Shown here: positions 47,293 through 58,746 of the stretch, piece by piece
Position numbering within the stretch: the first letter of the stretch is position 1
How the letters are laid out: each line of letters starts with the position of its first letter
Source of the DNA: Centroberyx gerrardi
Lineage: Eukaryota > Chordata > Actinopteri > Beryciformes > Berycidae
Assembly: GCF_048128805.1 (NCBI RefSeq)
Contig: NC_136015.1
Span: 28,174,034 to 28,238,033 of the forward strand
Length of the DNA: 64,000 nt
Direction of reading: 5' to 3'
Notes under the pieces: model-generated
What the model saw: the letters and a program-made list of their open reading frames with translations, nothing else
What the model was told of the DNA's origin: nothing
The model's database searches: none
Program-made: the position numbers and the translations under genes

Positions 47293-48208
47293 TATAGCCG
47301 CATGCGGCAATGAACGGGGTCCATGCACAATGTGCTAAATTGTACAAAGATGAGAAACCTTAGCTTGCAGAGGATAGTGCCTCATGTGACCAAGTGTCTC
47401 AAGACTTGGCAAGTTGCCTATCTTTATAGTATTATATCTTATATGCATTTTAGAGAACTTTGATAGTCTTAATGTCCAAGATTATCTTTTGTCACTGTTA
47501 TGGAATCTGCTTGAACAAAGGAGGCAGTGGAAAAACTTTACAATTAAATTTAACTAAAGTTAAACCAGCACCAAAGAAACTCATTGTACTATAGGTACAA
47601 TACCACCAAATTTTGTTGAGTTGACCCGTGCACATATGTACCAAATTTGTTTAAGGTAGACCAACAACTTCCTGACTTATGACAATTTTTGTATATTAGG
47701 CCTCGGCTACAAATTTTGAAAGCCAATTGTAGCAAAACAGTATGGAATATCAAAAATCTTTTTACAACTTTTATGCAGGACAGTCCTGATATGCTGTGTG
47801 CATTTGGTGAAGATTGGACAAAATTTGTAGGAGGAGTAGCGAAAAAAAAGTCTTGGACAAAATTCAAAATGGTGGAAAATCTAGTTAGATGGAAACGGGC
47901 GTGGCCTATATGGATAGATGCAGAATGACCCAAGGAATCCAGGGAAAGTGGATTTTGATTCTTGCACTTACAGTTCAGAACTTACAGGCCAAAACGTAAA
48001 TTTGCTTGTAATAGCGCCACCATGCAGCCAATTTGTGTGGATTTTGTTGCCTGAGTAGCGGCTGAGATATTGGACCTATCTGCCAAGTCTGGTTGCAGTA
48101 GCTCTTATGGTTTCTGAGATCCAGATACTTTTAGGGCAGAAGAAGTGGAATAATAATAATCCAACTAAAAACAATAGGGTTCCAGCACTTCGTGCTCGGA
48201 CCCCTAAT
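47293..48208. mobile_element. Helitron/Helentron-like non-autonomous insertion
   Basis: It splits the L2 endonuclease frame exactly. Right end: AGCACTTCGTGCTCGGACCC then CTAAT, that is a hairpin followed by CTAA with T beyond. Left end: GCCGCATGCGGC palindrome (47297-47308) and GGGGTCCATGCACAATGTGC, which is the inverted counterpart of the right-end GGGGTCCGAGCACGAAGTGC. No gene inside. The CTAA-T terminus, 3' hairpin and lack of target duplication point to the Helitron/Helentron group, but the 5' TC end is not evident. Confidence 0.55.
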
Positions 48209-48209
48209 T

Positions 48210-49010
48210 AATAAGAGAGCATTTTAGAATATTTCTATGAATAATCGCTAGTCCCCCACCATGTCCAGTTAGTTAGTTAGTTGGCTGGTGGAAGCTGGAG
48301 TAGTTGGGAGGAGTGGCTTCATTTAATGGGCCAGCATCATTTTGGCACAGCCATGATTCAGTAATCACAAAGAGGTCAAGGTTATTATAAACAATAAAAT
48401 CACGGCAAACAAACGACTTATTAGACAGAGATCTCACATTCAGTAAGCCAAGGTTGACAATAGTTGGCGTGGAGACAGGCGGGGGGGTAGGGTTAATGTG
48501 AATTAAGTTCTTAGTATCAGCAGCAAGAACTGCGCTATGTCTCTGACGGGGGCGTTGTAGGAGCTTAGGTTCTAGGTGCTAGCTATATGGTAGTTGTTGT
48601 GTGGCATAGACTCAGGACGAAAACTTAGACACAAGGGCTCCACAACGGGAGCCCACAACAGTGTATAGACTTGACAGAAGCAGTGCACACTGGAGGTCCT
48701 ATTGGGAACAGAACCTACCGGCACAGGCCCAGAGACTGGGCCTGCTGCGGTGGTTCAGCCTCCGGTAAGCAAGTTAGGTAGCCGTAGCCTCCTCCAGGTT
48801 GGTAGCGTTGGTTAGTGTGGCAGTAGGTTCAGTCCAGGTGAAAACACAATAGATCGTCTGCGATTTGTTCGGTAGTGTGTGTAATGTTAAAACAGACTAA
48901 AAGCCAGATAAAACCACTATGATCGGAGAAATCAATAGGCGGATAAAATACTAAAACTAAAAATTCACTTGACAGCAGTCTCAAGACATCAGGTGGCTGC
49001 CATCTTGATT
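48210..49010 (-). pseudogene. L2 LINE 5' part (same minus-strand element)
   Basis: Minus strand around 48460-48215: LLNVRSLSNKSFVCRDFIVY, LDLFVITESWLCQNDAGPLN and GHGGGLAIIHRNILKC, the start of the APE endonuclease (catalytic Asn and Glu in NVRSL and TESWL). Upstream, about 48500-49010, are ORF1 remnants and 5' sequence. Confidence 0.8.
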
Positions 49011-49099
49011 ACGTACGGAAGCCATGACATACATGGCCATGACAGCCAGACATGTGAGCCCCCACTCTCTTTATAATTTATTTAACAAATACTTTTCTT

Positions 49100-51725
49100 G
49101 ACCTCCAGGTTAAGCTGTGGGAAATGACTTGGAACTGATCCTGACCAAAAAACATTTTTATCTGACTGAAAATAGTCTCTTCTGATTTAACAATCTAGAT
49201 CTGCTTCTGCCTCTCCAACCCTACAGACACTCTCTGCTTTGCTTCTGCCTGCTTATATTTTTTCGACAATATTTTCCTGTTTTTCCGGCTGCAATGCACA
49301 AAACTATGAGTGGAAGTTGCTGTTAACGACTAATTCCACAGGATTAAAGTGATCAGAGGTCGTGGTCACCTATTTTCAAACTTTTTTACCATTCATGATT
49401 ACACGATGCCTCCTCACACTCTGGAATCTCTAAAATGCTCAGACTGCCATAAACTGCTACAGGAGATTGCTCTACTAGAAAGCAGAATTTTTGCATTGGA
49501 AAATGACAGAGAATTTCATGACACACTTCCAATGTCTTCAGTCGGTGAGTTAGAACAGCCTGGAACTCAGGCTCAGAGTGTTAATGAAGTGCCAGCATTG
49601 AATGATTCCATAACCTTCCAGAACTCTGTAAACCTGAACCAGTACCAAAGAAACTAACTGAACAGACTGAGTCTGCTACCCACTGGTCTACACTCGCCGC
49701 AAAGCCCAAAAATAAACACACAAATAGACAGCAGACTAATGCAAATAAGAGACTGCAGTCATCCCTGCCACTACGGCTGGAAAATAGATTTGAACCACTA
49801 TTGAATCTGTGTGAATCAGAAGTGGCGACCACTAAGGAAGAATGACGACAGACTAAGGTGCGACAGATAAAGGGTTAAAGTCAAAGGCTTGGACGGACAA
49901 GAAGCCTGGCCCCGCAGTGGGGCAGACACCTGGGCCGGACATTCTCATTGTTGGAAACGCCGCTGTCAGAAACATAAGCGTTAAGATGATCAAAACATGT
50001 TGTTTTCCAAGTGCAATGGTCTGTGACATCAGTGAAAAACTACCCCAAGTGCTGTCTGACCACCCAGAAATGAATCACATCATTGTACATGTGGGGACAA
50101 ATGATATTCACAGAGAGCAGTCCAAAATGCTAAAGCTGGACTTTAAAAGACTTGGCAAACTAGAGATTCAATCCTTTATAAGTGGGTTGTTACCAACAGC
50201 TGACAGAGGAATCAATAAGTTTGGCAGCCTACTTGGATTAATGGCTGTCCAAAACCTGCAATTTAAAAGGACTGAAATTCATTGATAACTTTAACCTGTT
50301 CTGGTGGCGTAGACACCTTTTCAGAGCAGATGGCCGCCATCGTCTAGAGTGAAACTACTAACGGACAATCTCCTCTACTTCCTTCATCACCCATCACCAC
50401 CCCCCCTCCTGGATGCACTAAACTCTGACACACTACAGTCCCAACTTCACCAGCATCCCATAGATGACCAGTCACTTTCACCACAGCCCCAGTCTCCGTC
50501 CCAGCCTCAGCTTGGAGCTCTCTGTTCCTCCAGATCACCCTCACCCTATGCCCCCCCTCTTCAACTCCCAGACTCCTCCCCCACCCTGCCCCCCTCGACC
50601 TTCATCCATCCTGCAGGCTCCAAGTGCACTGTCACACCAGCGTTGCTGATATCAACACCAGAGAAGCAAACAACTGATGGCCTTGGGGTCCCTGCTGCAA
50701 TGTAGCTGGTATTCATGAAATTCTCCATATCAAGCTGGGACCCAGTACACATGTTGCTGGATCACAACCAGCACCAACAGTTTTTATGTCAGTGCCTGTA
50801 ACCTTCCCCATTCCTGTTTTGACTAGCAGTGGAATAAGCAGGACAAACCTCTCCATGCTGCAAACTTATCAAGTCTGATAAGTGTGAAACAACTTGACAG
50901 CTGCAGACATCATGCCTCAGGGCCTGTGACCAATAATCTAAAACTAGACCAAAAAAACATAAAGCTTGGCTTGTTTAATGTTAGGTCTCTGGCTAACAAG
51001 TCGCTTTTGATCAATGACCTAATTAATACTTATAAACTTGATTTTATGTTTTTAACTGAAACCTGGTTAGACAAAAATGGCAGAATGGCTGTTCTTATTG
51101 AATCTGCACCCCCCCCCCTCCCAATTTTAATTCTTGTGTCTATAAATCTGGAACTACAAGCTCAGCTAAAAATTGTTTAAAAAACACTACATCAATGATA
51201 ATACTGCTGCAGCTTTTATGAACGCCATATCTGTGTCACCAATGCCCACTGCGCATTGTACTAATGACCTTGTTGAAAAATGTAATTGTCAAATTAGGAA
51301 TGCCATTGATGACATTGCACCAGTTAAGGTGAAAATCTCTGGTCAGCAGAAAGCACCCTGGAGAAAAGCTATGTCTGTAAAACAACGGAAAAGAGAATGC
51401 CGAAAGGCTGAACGTAAATGGCGCAAAACAAAACTCCAGGTTCACTATGATATCTACAAAGAGGAGCTTCAAAACTACAACATAGAATTGAGAAATGCCA
51501 GACAATCCTTTGCCAAGATCATTAGTGAAAATACAAACAATGCACGTACACTTTTTACTACTGTTGATAGACTGATAAATCCCCCAGCATCAATTGCCTC
51601 AGAGCTTCTTTCTACTGCTAAATGTAATGAATTTTCCGCCTTTTTCAGTGATAGGACTGTGAGTATCAGACAAACTATCAGTGCTTCCGGAAGGTTATGC
51701 CTCCATTTCCTTCACACATAAATAA
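49100..51725 (+). pseudogene. Degenerate L2-type LINE, ORF1 and endonuclease remnants
   Basis: Plus-strand ORF1 pieces: coiled-coil-like LQEIALLESRIFALENDREF (49460-49515) and an esterase-like block DILIVGNAAVRN ... IIVHVGTNDIHREQSKMLKL (49940-50140), with GDS changed to GNA. Then ORF2 pieces LGLFNVRSLANKSLLINDLI (about 50965) and PWRKAMSVKQRKRECRKAER (about 51355). Most of the endonuclease and all of the RT are lost. Confidence 0.8.
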
Positions 51726-51729
51726 TGTA

Positions 51730-52340
51730 AGTAACATGGCTGATTTTACTGCTATTGTACTGCTATTTTACTGAAAGTGCCCTGAGTGTCCGGATGGTGG
51801 AGAGCCTCTGTTGACAGCGTTTATGGATGTCGGTGGTATGTTGATTGAAGCTGAGTTTATTATCCAGGGTAATTCTAAGCTATTGGAAGCTCTCCACCAT
51901 CTCGACTGTTTTCAGAGGCTGAACTGCCTCTGTTCTCTGTTTCAACTGACCTTTACCCACTTTATGGCTTCACCTTCAACACTAAACCATACGGCAGTTT
52001 GTTTTATCCATCAAATTGCATTAAAACACAACACAACACAACATACTATATCAATCAGCAGTTTGTTCTACCAATCAAAATGCAAAACAATCAGAATGCA
52101 ATAAAACACAGCCAATTACTCACTCTCCTGTAGCTTGCTTGTGCAAAAAGATGAAATACACAACACGAGAATCTTGAGTACATCAGCCTTTTCTCATATA
52201 TGAACACAGATGAGAACAATGAATTACTTATCAGAATGTCTCTTCTTTTATTGTTAATGAAGCGAAGCCTACAAAGCTAGTTCAGGCAGACAACTCGAGT
52301 CGCGCTGCGGTCACATGATTCACAGACTACTCATACAACT
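51730..52340. other. No gene recognised
   Basis: Unique-looking sequence containing a small AACACAACAC repeat. I could not relate it to the neighbouring LINEs. Confidence 0.4.
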
Positions 52341-52344
52341 CTTA

Positions 52345-52556
52345 TCAAGCGCCCTCTCAATAAGGTGATCTATTTAAGCCCTGCCTCCCTCTCAATAAGG
52401 CAGTCTATTTAAACCCCACCCCCCTCTCAATAAGACAGTCTATTTAAGCCCCACCCCCTCTCAATAAGGCGGTCTATTTAAGCCCCACCCCCTCTCAATA
52501 AGGCGGTCTATTTAAGCCCCACCCTCCTCTCAATAAGGTGGTCTATTTAAGCTTCC
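52345..52556. repeat. 33-35-bp minisatellite
   Basis: Six copies of a unit made of CTCTCAATAAGGCGGTCTAT and TTAAGCCCCACCCC. It ends about 50 bp before the likely start of the intact L2 element. Confidence 0.92.
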
Positions 52557-53224
52557 TGCACCTGCTAACACACTTTCTCATTGCCATGCTGCTGCTACGC
52601 TGCTCAGACTGCTGCTGCTTGGTTACTGCAGTTACTGCTCGTAGGTGGACACCTGAGGTCACCTGGACTTCCGGTTCCGCTGCCACGCTGTTAGCACGCT
52701 GCTAGCATCTTCCCGACGTCGTCCCGGAGTTTTATTCGTTTTTTTCTTATTATTCGTTTTTTCCCTCTAACATCCTAACCTTAATTCCTCCCTTTCAACC
52801 TGTGAACTGCATCTCCCCTCTCGATTTCTGTTGGTTTATCTGTAGCAATTTTGTATCATCTGTTAGCCTTGCTTGTTTACCTAGCCGCAGCTAGTTAGCA
52901 GTTTTCGCTATTAGCCCTGTCTTGTGGGCTTGTTTCCTGCTAGTTAGTAATTCCTGCTTACTTAGTTACCCGCAGCAAGCTAGCACCCTGTGCTAGATAG
53001 CCTTTTGCCTAAAGCTATTCAGTCTAGCCCTATACTATAGTGTCTGGTAGCTGTTAGCACAGCCCAGCACCCTCTAGCCTTTTATATAACGTTACTTAGC
53101 CTAGCTTTGTATCCTAGCTTGACTAGTGTAATAGCTTCTGGTAGCCGCTAGCATAGCCTAAGCTCCTAGCCTCAGCTAAGCCTTTATTTAATCTCCTCTG
53201 CTACCCTCATCAACGTTGGTAAGT

Positions 53225-54118
53225 ATGGCTTCCTGTTCTGTCTGTTCCTTACTTTTAGATAAGCTCACTCTATTAGAGAGTCGTGTCCGTCAGCTTGAGG
53301 ATGATAGATTAGTCACGTTAGATACGACGGGCACTCCAGATAGTTTACAGTCCGGGCTGGCTAGCAGCCCTGCTAGTGTTAGCGTTAGCCAGGACTCCCC
53401 AGATAGCGTAGCCCCTTCGGCAACGGGTGATGAGTTTATCCCGGTCCCGAGGCGTCGGAGCGCCCGCATGAGCCAGCCGTCTGTTGTACGGCCCGATTTT
53501 CAACCGCCGCCCCCGGTTGAGAATCGTTTTGCTCCGCTTGGTAGTCCCTGTGGCCGGCCTGCCGCCCCGGCTCCTCGGCCCCGCTCTAAACCACGCATCC
53601 TAGTTATAGGTGACTCCATAACCCGTAACATTAGGCTAGAAGCACCAGCCGAAATAGTCTGTCTACCAGGGGCCAGAGTTCCCAACATAGAGGCTACTCT
53701 TAGGGTGCTGACAAACAGGCATAGACATGTGGATAAGGCACACAACAACCAGGCTAACCAGGCTACTCATGATAACATCGTAGTACATGTCGGCACCAAC
53801 AACACTAGGATGAAGCAGTCGGAGGTCACTAAACACAGCATAATTAGGACATGTGACCTCGCCAGCAAGATGAGTCAGCATCGCTTAATTGTCTCTGGTC
53901 CCCTCCCCGTTACGCTTAATGATGATATCTACAGCAGATTAGTTGCCCTTAACCGCTGGCTGGCCAAGTACTGTGAGCAACAGGGTTTTATGTTTTTAGA
54001 TAACTGGCCCTCCTTCTGGGGTAAACCTGGCATGCTTAAGACTGATGGCATACACCCTACTGGGTTGGGTGCCCACATTTTGTCTAGGAACATGGACAGG
54101 TGCTTGAGGCAGGCATGA
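53225..54118 (+). CDS. L2 LINE ORF1 with esterase-like domain
   Basis: 297 residues. The N-terminus has a short coiled-coil-like segment (LLDKLTLLESRVRQLEDDR, about 12-30), then a Ser/Pro/Arg-rich linker with IPVPRRRSARMS. From about residue 125 it is an SGNH-hydrolase-like domain: ILVIGDSITRN with the nucleophile-type Ser 131 in GDS, VHVGTNN near 190, and DGIHPTGLG with the Asp/His pair near 274-277. Esterase-type ORF1 proteins are known from CR1/L2 LINEs and are thought to act in the RNA-protein particle. The ATG at 53225 has A at -3 and G at +4. Ends in TGA at 54116-54118. Confidence 0.88.
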   Translation: MASCSVCSLLLDKLTLLESRVRQLEDDRLVTLDTTGTPDSLQSGLASSPASVSVSQDSPDSVAPSATGDEFIPVPRRRSARMSQPSVVRPDFQPPPPVENRFAPLGSPCGRPAAPAPRPRSKPRILVIGDSITRNIRLEAPAEIVCLPGARVPNIEATLRVLTNRHRHVDKAHNNQANQATHDNIVVHVGTNNTRMKQSEVTKHSIIRTCDLASKMSQHRLIVSGPLPVTLNDDIYSRLVALNRWLAKYCEQQGFMFLDNWPSFWGKPGMLKTDGIHPTGLGAHILSRNMDRCLRQA

Positions 54119-54187
54119 CACACTCCCCTAAAGCATGTTGGGTCGCAGGTTGTTAGACAGCCTGCTAGGATTTCACCTAGTGCGGGT

Positions 54188-57100
54188 TTGGAGTCTGATA
54201 GCTCAGGTAGCTTAGTGTATCCAATCTTGACTGTGTCCCGCCCTCGCCATGCCACCTTTTGCCATCGCCGAGCCAAACGTTCTCAGCATAACCTTATTCA
54301 TATCAACCCTTCTGGCTGCAGCATTAACGCTACAACGAACTCTATTGCGTACTCGCAAATCAGCACCGTATCCCTTCCTTGTCTCTCCTACCGTCGTCCT
54401 CGGCCGCCGCATGGAACAAAAAATAGTAATGTAATTGAGATTAAACCTATTCGCATTGCTGAGCGTCCCGAACCTACTAGCAACACAAAGCGCATATGTC
54501 TCAGATTCATCAATATCAGATCACTCGCTAACAAAGCCCTGCTGGTCAATGACTTAATTAAAGAACATAGTATTGACATAATGGGATTATGTGAAACCTG
54601 GCTAAAGCCAAATGATGCTCTTCCATTAATTGAAGCTTCCCCCTCTAACTTCACCAACTCGCATGTCGCTCGGACATCTAAGAAAGGTGGGGGCGTTGGC
54701 CTAATCTTAAATTCGAGTCTGAACCTTTCTCCAGATCTAAGTAACAAACTCTCATCTTGTGAGATGCTCACTATGCGCCCGTCCATTCCAGTTAGCATGG
54801 GCCTCAACCACTCTGGTATCCTGCCCTTCTACCTAATCATCCTTTATCGCCCTCCTCGGCCCTATTCATCTTTTTTAGAAGAATTTTCCAATTTCCTCTC
54901 TGACCTTGTAATTCGTACGGATAACATCCTAATTATCGGTGATTTCAATATTCATCTAAATTGTAAAACTAATCCACTTAGCAAAGCTTTTTCGTCCCTA
55001 ATTGACACTTTTGGCTTTACTCAGTTGGTTCACGAACAGACCCACTCTAGCGGCAACACTCTTGATCTGGTCCTCGTTCGTGGTATTAACGTGTCAGACT
55101 TAGAAGTTTTGTCGTATCCACCGGCATTATCAGATCATTATCTCATTAAATTTCAAATTGCTCTGCCCTGTCGGCATTCCAATCCAGTTGATACCTACAG
55201 CATCCGCCGTATTGATACTTCGACAACTACAAAACTCGCTGATCTCCTACCTAAAACTCTTGCCTCTCTCCCTGAACGAATTGGTTCCCTCGACGAGTTC
55301 ACGGATAACTTCAACTCTATTCTAACTGACTCGCTTGACTCTGTTGCGCCCCTACTCATAAAAATCCACCGTCTAAAGAAACCGTCGCCCTGGTTCACTG
55401 ATGAAACTCGTGCACAAAAACAGGCGTGTAGAAAGCTAGAACGCAAATGCCGGTTATCCAAACTCGAGGTCTTTCGACTAGCTTGGAGCGATAGCCTATT
55501 GACTTACAAGCGTACGCTCTCCGCCGCTAGGGCCTCCTACTACTCAGATCTTATTAACACTAATAAAAATAACCCGAAGTTTCTATTTGACACGGTAGCA
55601 AAACTTACTCGTAAACCCTCCCCTGTAGCGAGCTCTCAATTTACCGCGAATGACTTTCTTAATTTCTTCAATCACAAAATTGACTCTATTAGAGATGAAA
55701 TTAGCAATTCTTTACCCACCGAGGGCGTTGATCCCTCTCCTAATCGTGCATTAGCTCCATTAGAGACCACCGCCGTACTCTCGCAATTTGAGACTGTCTC
55801 CTTAGACACCTTCTCTAAATTAGTACTTTCCTCTAAATCCACAATCAGCTTATCTGACCCTCTTCCTGCTAAATTGGTTAAGGAACTTCTCCCAATATTA
55901 GGCCCCTCCCTACTCAATATCATTAACACCTCTCTCTCCTCTGGCATTGTGCCCTCGTCCTTCAAATCAGCCATAATTAAACCTCTGCTCAAAAAATCCA
56001 ACCTTGATCCGGATGATCTTAATAACTTTAGACCAATCTCTAATCTCCCCTTCCTCTCTAAAGTCTTGGAAAGAATAGTTTCTACCCAACTAACTGACTA
56101 CCTCTCGTGTAATAGTCTCTTCGAACCCTTTCAATCTGGTTTTAGGTCTCTACATAGCACTGAGACTGCTCTCACAAAAGTGGTAAACGATCTACTACTC
56201 GCCTCAGATTCCGATTCTTCTTCTGTTCTTATCTTACTTGATTTGAGTGCGGCATTTGATACAGTCGATCATAATATTCTCTTAAACCGCCTAGCGAGCG
56301 ACGTTGGCATCCGCGACTCTGCGCTTTCCTGGCTAAATTCCTACCTATCTGACAGAACACATTGTGTCTCACATAAAAATACTATATCTGATTACTCTAA
56401 AGTTAACTTTGGCGTACCGCAGGGCTCCGTGCTCGGACCTTTGCTTTTCTCCATTTACATGTTACCTCTTGGTGAAATCTTCCGCAGTTATGGTATTAAA
56501 TTTCACTGTTACGCGGACGATACTCAAATTTACATACCAATTAGACCTGACGACCGCTTACAACTTTCAAACCTAGAATTATGCCTAATCGCTGTCACCA
56601 ATTGGATGTCACTAAACTTCTTGCGACTAAACGCCAACAAAACTGAGATGCTAGTTGTTGGCCCAAAAACCCAACTACCTCTTGTTTCAGACCTTACTCT
56701 AAATTTTGGGGATTGCTTAATTACCCAGAGTCCCACAGTTAAAAACCTTGGCGTTACGTTCGACTCAGCTCTCTCATTCGATGCTCACATTAAGGAAATC
56801 ACTAAGATAGCATTTTTCCATCTTCGTAATATCTCGAAAATTCGCTCCCTACTAAACACGGCGGATGCTGAAACCTTAATTCACGCTTTTGTTTCATCAA
56901 GACTCGATTATTGTAATGTCTTACTCTCTGGCCTACCTAACTGTGGTATTAAAAAACTACAACTTGTGCAAAATGCTGCTGCCAGAATACTAACCAGAAC
57001 TAGAAAATTTGACCACATCACTCCTATCCTAACCTCCCTTCACTGGCTCCCAATTCAAGCCAGATCTGACTTTAAGGTGCTTCTGTTAGCTTATAAATCG

Positions 57101-57358
57101 TTACATGGGCTTGCACCATCATATCTATCCGACCTCATCATCCCTTATATTCCATCTCGTGCCCTCCGTTCGCAGGACGCTGGCTACCTTATTGTCCCTA
57201 GAATCAAGAAAAAATCAGCAGGCAGTAGAGCTTTCTCCTACCGAGCTCCCTATCTCTGGAACCAGCTACCTCTTACAGTCAGGGAAGCTAATTCTGTCGA
57301 AATCTTCAAATCTAGACTCAAAACCTATCTTTTCTCACAATCTTACGACCTACCTTAG
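54188..57358 (+). CDS. L2 LINE ORF2: APE endonuclease plus reverse transcriptase
   Basis: About 1056 codons numbered from 54188 (a TTG; no nearby ATG). Endonuclease: INIRSLANK (about 108), CETWL (about 135), YRPP, GDFNIH (near 252), SGNTLDLVL and SDHYLIKF. Reverse transcriptase: [61 protein letters not shown] and YADD (near 775). Then the C-terminal VQNAAARILTRT and LHWLPIQARSDFK blocks. No frameshift or stop. The first in-frame ATG is codon 132, inside the endonuclease after its first catalytic block. The frame is continuous with ORF1, separated only by its TGA. Confidence 0.9.
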   Translation: MESDSSGSLVYPILTVSRPRHATFCHRRAKRSQHNLIHINPSGCSINATTNSIAYSQISTVSLPCLSYRRPRPPHGTKNSNVIEIKPIRIAERPEPTSNTKRICLRFINIRSLANKALLVNDLIKEHSIDIMGLCETWLKPNDALPLIEASPSNFTNSHVARTSKKGGGVGLILNSSLNLSPDLSNKLSSCEMLTMRPSIPVSMGLNHSGILPFYLIILYRPPRPYSSFLEEFSNFLSDLVIRTDNILIIGDFNIHLNCKTNPLSKAFSSLIDTFGFTQLVHEQTHSSGNTLDLVLVRGINVSDLEVLSYPPALSDHYLIKFQIALPCRHSNPVDTYSIRRIDTSTTTKLADLLPKTLASLPERIGSLDEFTDNFNSILTDSLDSVAPLLIKIHRLKKPSPWFTDETRAQKQACRKLERKCRLSKLEVFRLAWSDSLLTYKRTLSAARASYYSDLINTNKNNPKFLFDTVAKLTRKPSPVASSQFTANDFLNFFNHKIDSIRDEISNSLPTEGVDPSPNRALAPLETTAVLSQFETVSLDTFSKLVLSSKSTISLSDPLPAKLVKELLPILGPSLLNIINTSLSSGIVPSSFKSAIIKPLLKKSNLDPDDLNNFRPISNLPFLSKVLERIVSTQLTDYLSCNSLFEPFQSGFRSLHSTETALTKVVNDLLLASDSDSSSVLILLDLSAAFDTVDHNILLNRLASDVGIRDSALSWLNSYLSDRTHCVSHKNTISDYSKVNFGVPQGSVLGPLLFSIYMLPLGEIFRSYGIKFHCYADDTQIYIPIRPDDRLQLSNLELCLIAVTNWMSLNFLRLNANKTEMLVVGPKTQLPLVSDLTLNFGDCLITQSPTVKNLGVTFDSALSFDAHIKEITKIAFFHLRNISKIRSLLNTADAETLIHAFVSSRLDYCNVLLSGLPNCGIKKLQLVQNAAARILTRTRKFDHITPILTSLHWLPIQARSDFKVLLLAYKSLHGLAPSYLSDLIIPYIPSRALRSQDAGYLIVPRIKKKSAGSRAFSYRAPYLWNQLPLTVREANSVEIFKSRLKTYLFSQSYDLP

Positions 57359-58746
57359 CACCGCTGGCCTGGGCTCGTCACAGTCTTCTCTCTTACCCTA
57401 GCCTAGACAGTATTTATATAGAAATTTGCCGTTGGGAACATAAGCATAGGGATGCCCTCTGGCTACACTGTGTCTAATCACTTCCTATCTGCTGTCTGTA
57501 TGAGCGTGTCTGTGCCCAAATACGTCCGGGTCTTGTGCTGCTTCTGCACAGCTCTGTGTGTGTGTGTGTGCGCGGCTGGTTTTCTCCTCCCTTTCTCAGA
57601 TTCCTCTGACCCTGATGGTCTTCAGTGCTGGCCTTAGTCCCATCCCTAACGCTGCTCCCACCTGGATCTCTCTCCGTGTGTTCGTTGTCTTTGTGTGTAC
57701 CTGTCTCCTCCCCCTTTCTCAGACTCCAGTGCAGTGCAGTGGTCGCCAGTGCATGCCATAGTCCCATCCCTGCTGCCGCTCCCACCCGATGTGCTCTGAC
57801 TCCGTGTGTTCTGTGTGCAGCTGTCTTCTCTCCCCTTCCTCAGACTCCGGTCCAGTGCTCCACCTGCCAGTGGACAGGTGTTGCTCCCGCCGGTCGTTGG
57901 CGCCGGCCTCGGTCCTGCTCCCACCCAACGTGTCTGCCTTGTGTTCTGCTGCTGCTGCTTCTCCCCTTACTCTCTCCCCCCTTCAGACTCCGGTGCAGTC
58001 CAGTGGTCGTCAGCGCCGGCCTCGGTCCCTTCCACATCCCTGATGCTGCTGCCCCCCGTGTGTCTCTGACCCTGTGTGTTCTGTTTGCAGCTGTTTCCCC
58101 CCTTCTTCTTTACGTGTGTGTGTGTCTGGGTGTGTTGTGTGTGTGTACGCGGCTTCCTCTCTCTCCTCCTCTCTGACTCCAGGTCAGTGTTCTACCTGGC
58201 AGTGACGGGTGCTGCCCTGGCTCTTCGTCGTCAGTGCTGCCTTGCTCTTCCTTTCCGCTGCTCCCTCCTGGACGCTGCTGCCCTCGCTCCTTTACTGCTG
58301 GCCTCAGCCCCCCCCCCCACCGCCGCATGCTCCTCCCCTTCTTTTGTCTCTCTCTGTTTTCTCTTGTCATCATTGTTGCCCATGACTCTGTCAATGTTTT
58401 GCCCGGCACCTATTGCACGCTAAGCCGTCCCGGGGGGGGATCCCTATCTGCCTCAGCCCGCCCAAGGTTTCTTCCAAATTTTTTCCTGGGAGTTTTTCCT
58501 TGTGTGCATTTAGGGTCTAAGGCTGGGGTGCCGGGTAGGTTAGGCTATATAGAATAGGTAGATTGTTTGTCTCGCTAAATCTGCTCCTACCTACCTTGTG
58601 TTTTTCATCATGCTGTCCTACAAAATTTTGTTTACCACTGATTGTGTTTAGTTAGACCTAGCTAGACACACTCTCTGTAAAGCCCTCTGAGACATGCTTG
58701 TGATAAAGGGCTATATAAATAAATAAACTTGAACTTAAACTTGAAC
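57359..58746 (+). other. L2 3' untranslated region and tail
   Basis: Long 3' UTR with imperfect repeats of CTCCCTTTCTCAGACTCC-like and GCAGTGGTCGTCAGTGC-like blocks (57590-58050). It ends in a stem-like segment, AGCCCTCTGAGACATGCTTG, GTGATAAAGGGCTATATAAA and the TTGAAC tail that the RT is expected to recognise. Confidence 0.75.

Larger units (their letters stand above)
52608..58746 (+). mobile_element. Full-length L2-clade LINE (ORFs open)
   Basis: Order: 5' UTR (about 0.6 kb, GC-richer), ORF1 53225-54118, ORF2 to 57358, a 1.39-kb 3' UTR and the tail GGGCTATATAAATAAATAAA then CTTGAACTTAAACTTGAAC, the L2-type terminal repeat. Neither ORF has a premature stop or frameshift. GCTGCTCAG lies at 52599-52607 and at 58748-58756, a possible 9-bp target duplication, but both flanks are GCTGCT-rich so the left edge is tentative. 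The open frames suggest recent insertion, perhaps an active copy. Confidence 0.85.

Noticed and set aside
54116..54118. Selenocysteine reading of the L2 UGA
   Set aside because: Nothing suggests a SECIS element or a selenoprotein family; readthrough or reinitiation is simpler.
57452..58557. Several overlapping 60-180-codon frames in the L2 3' UTR
   Set aside because: They overlap each other on both strands, are low-complexity (Leu/Ser/Cys/Val), and lie after the ORF2 stop.
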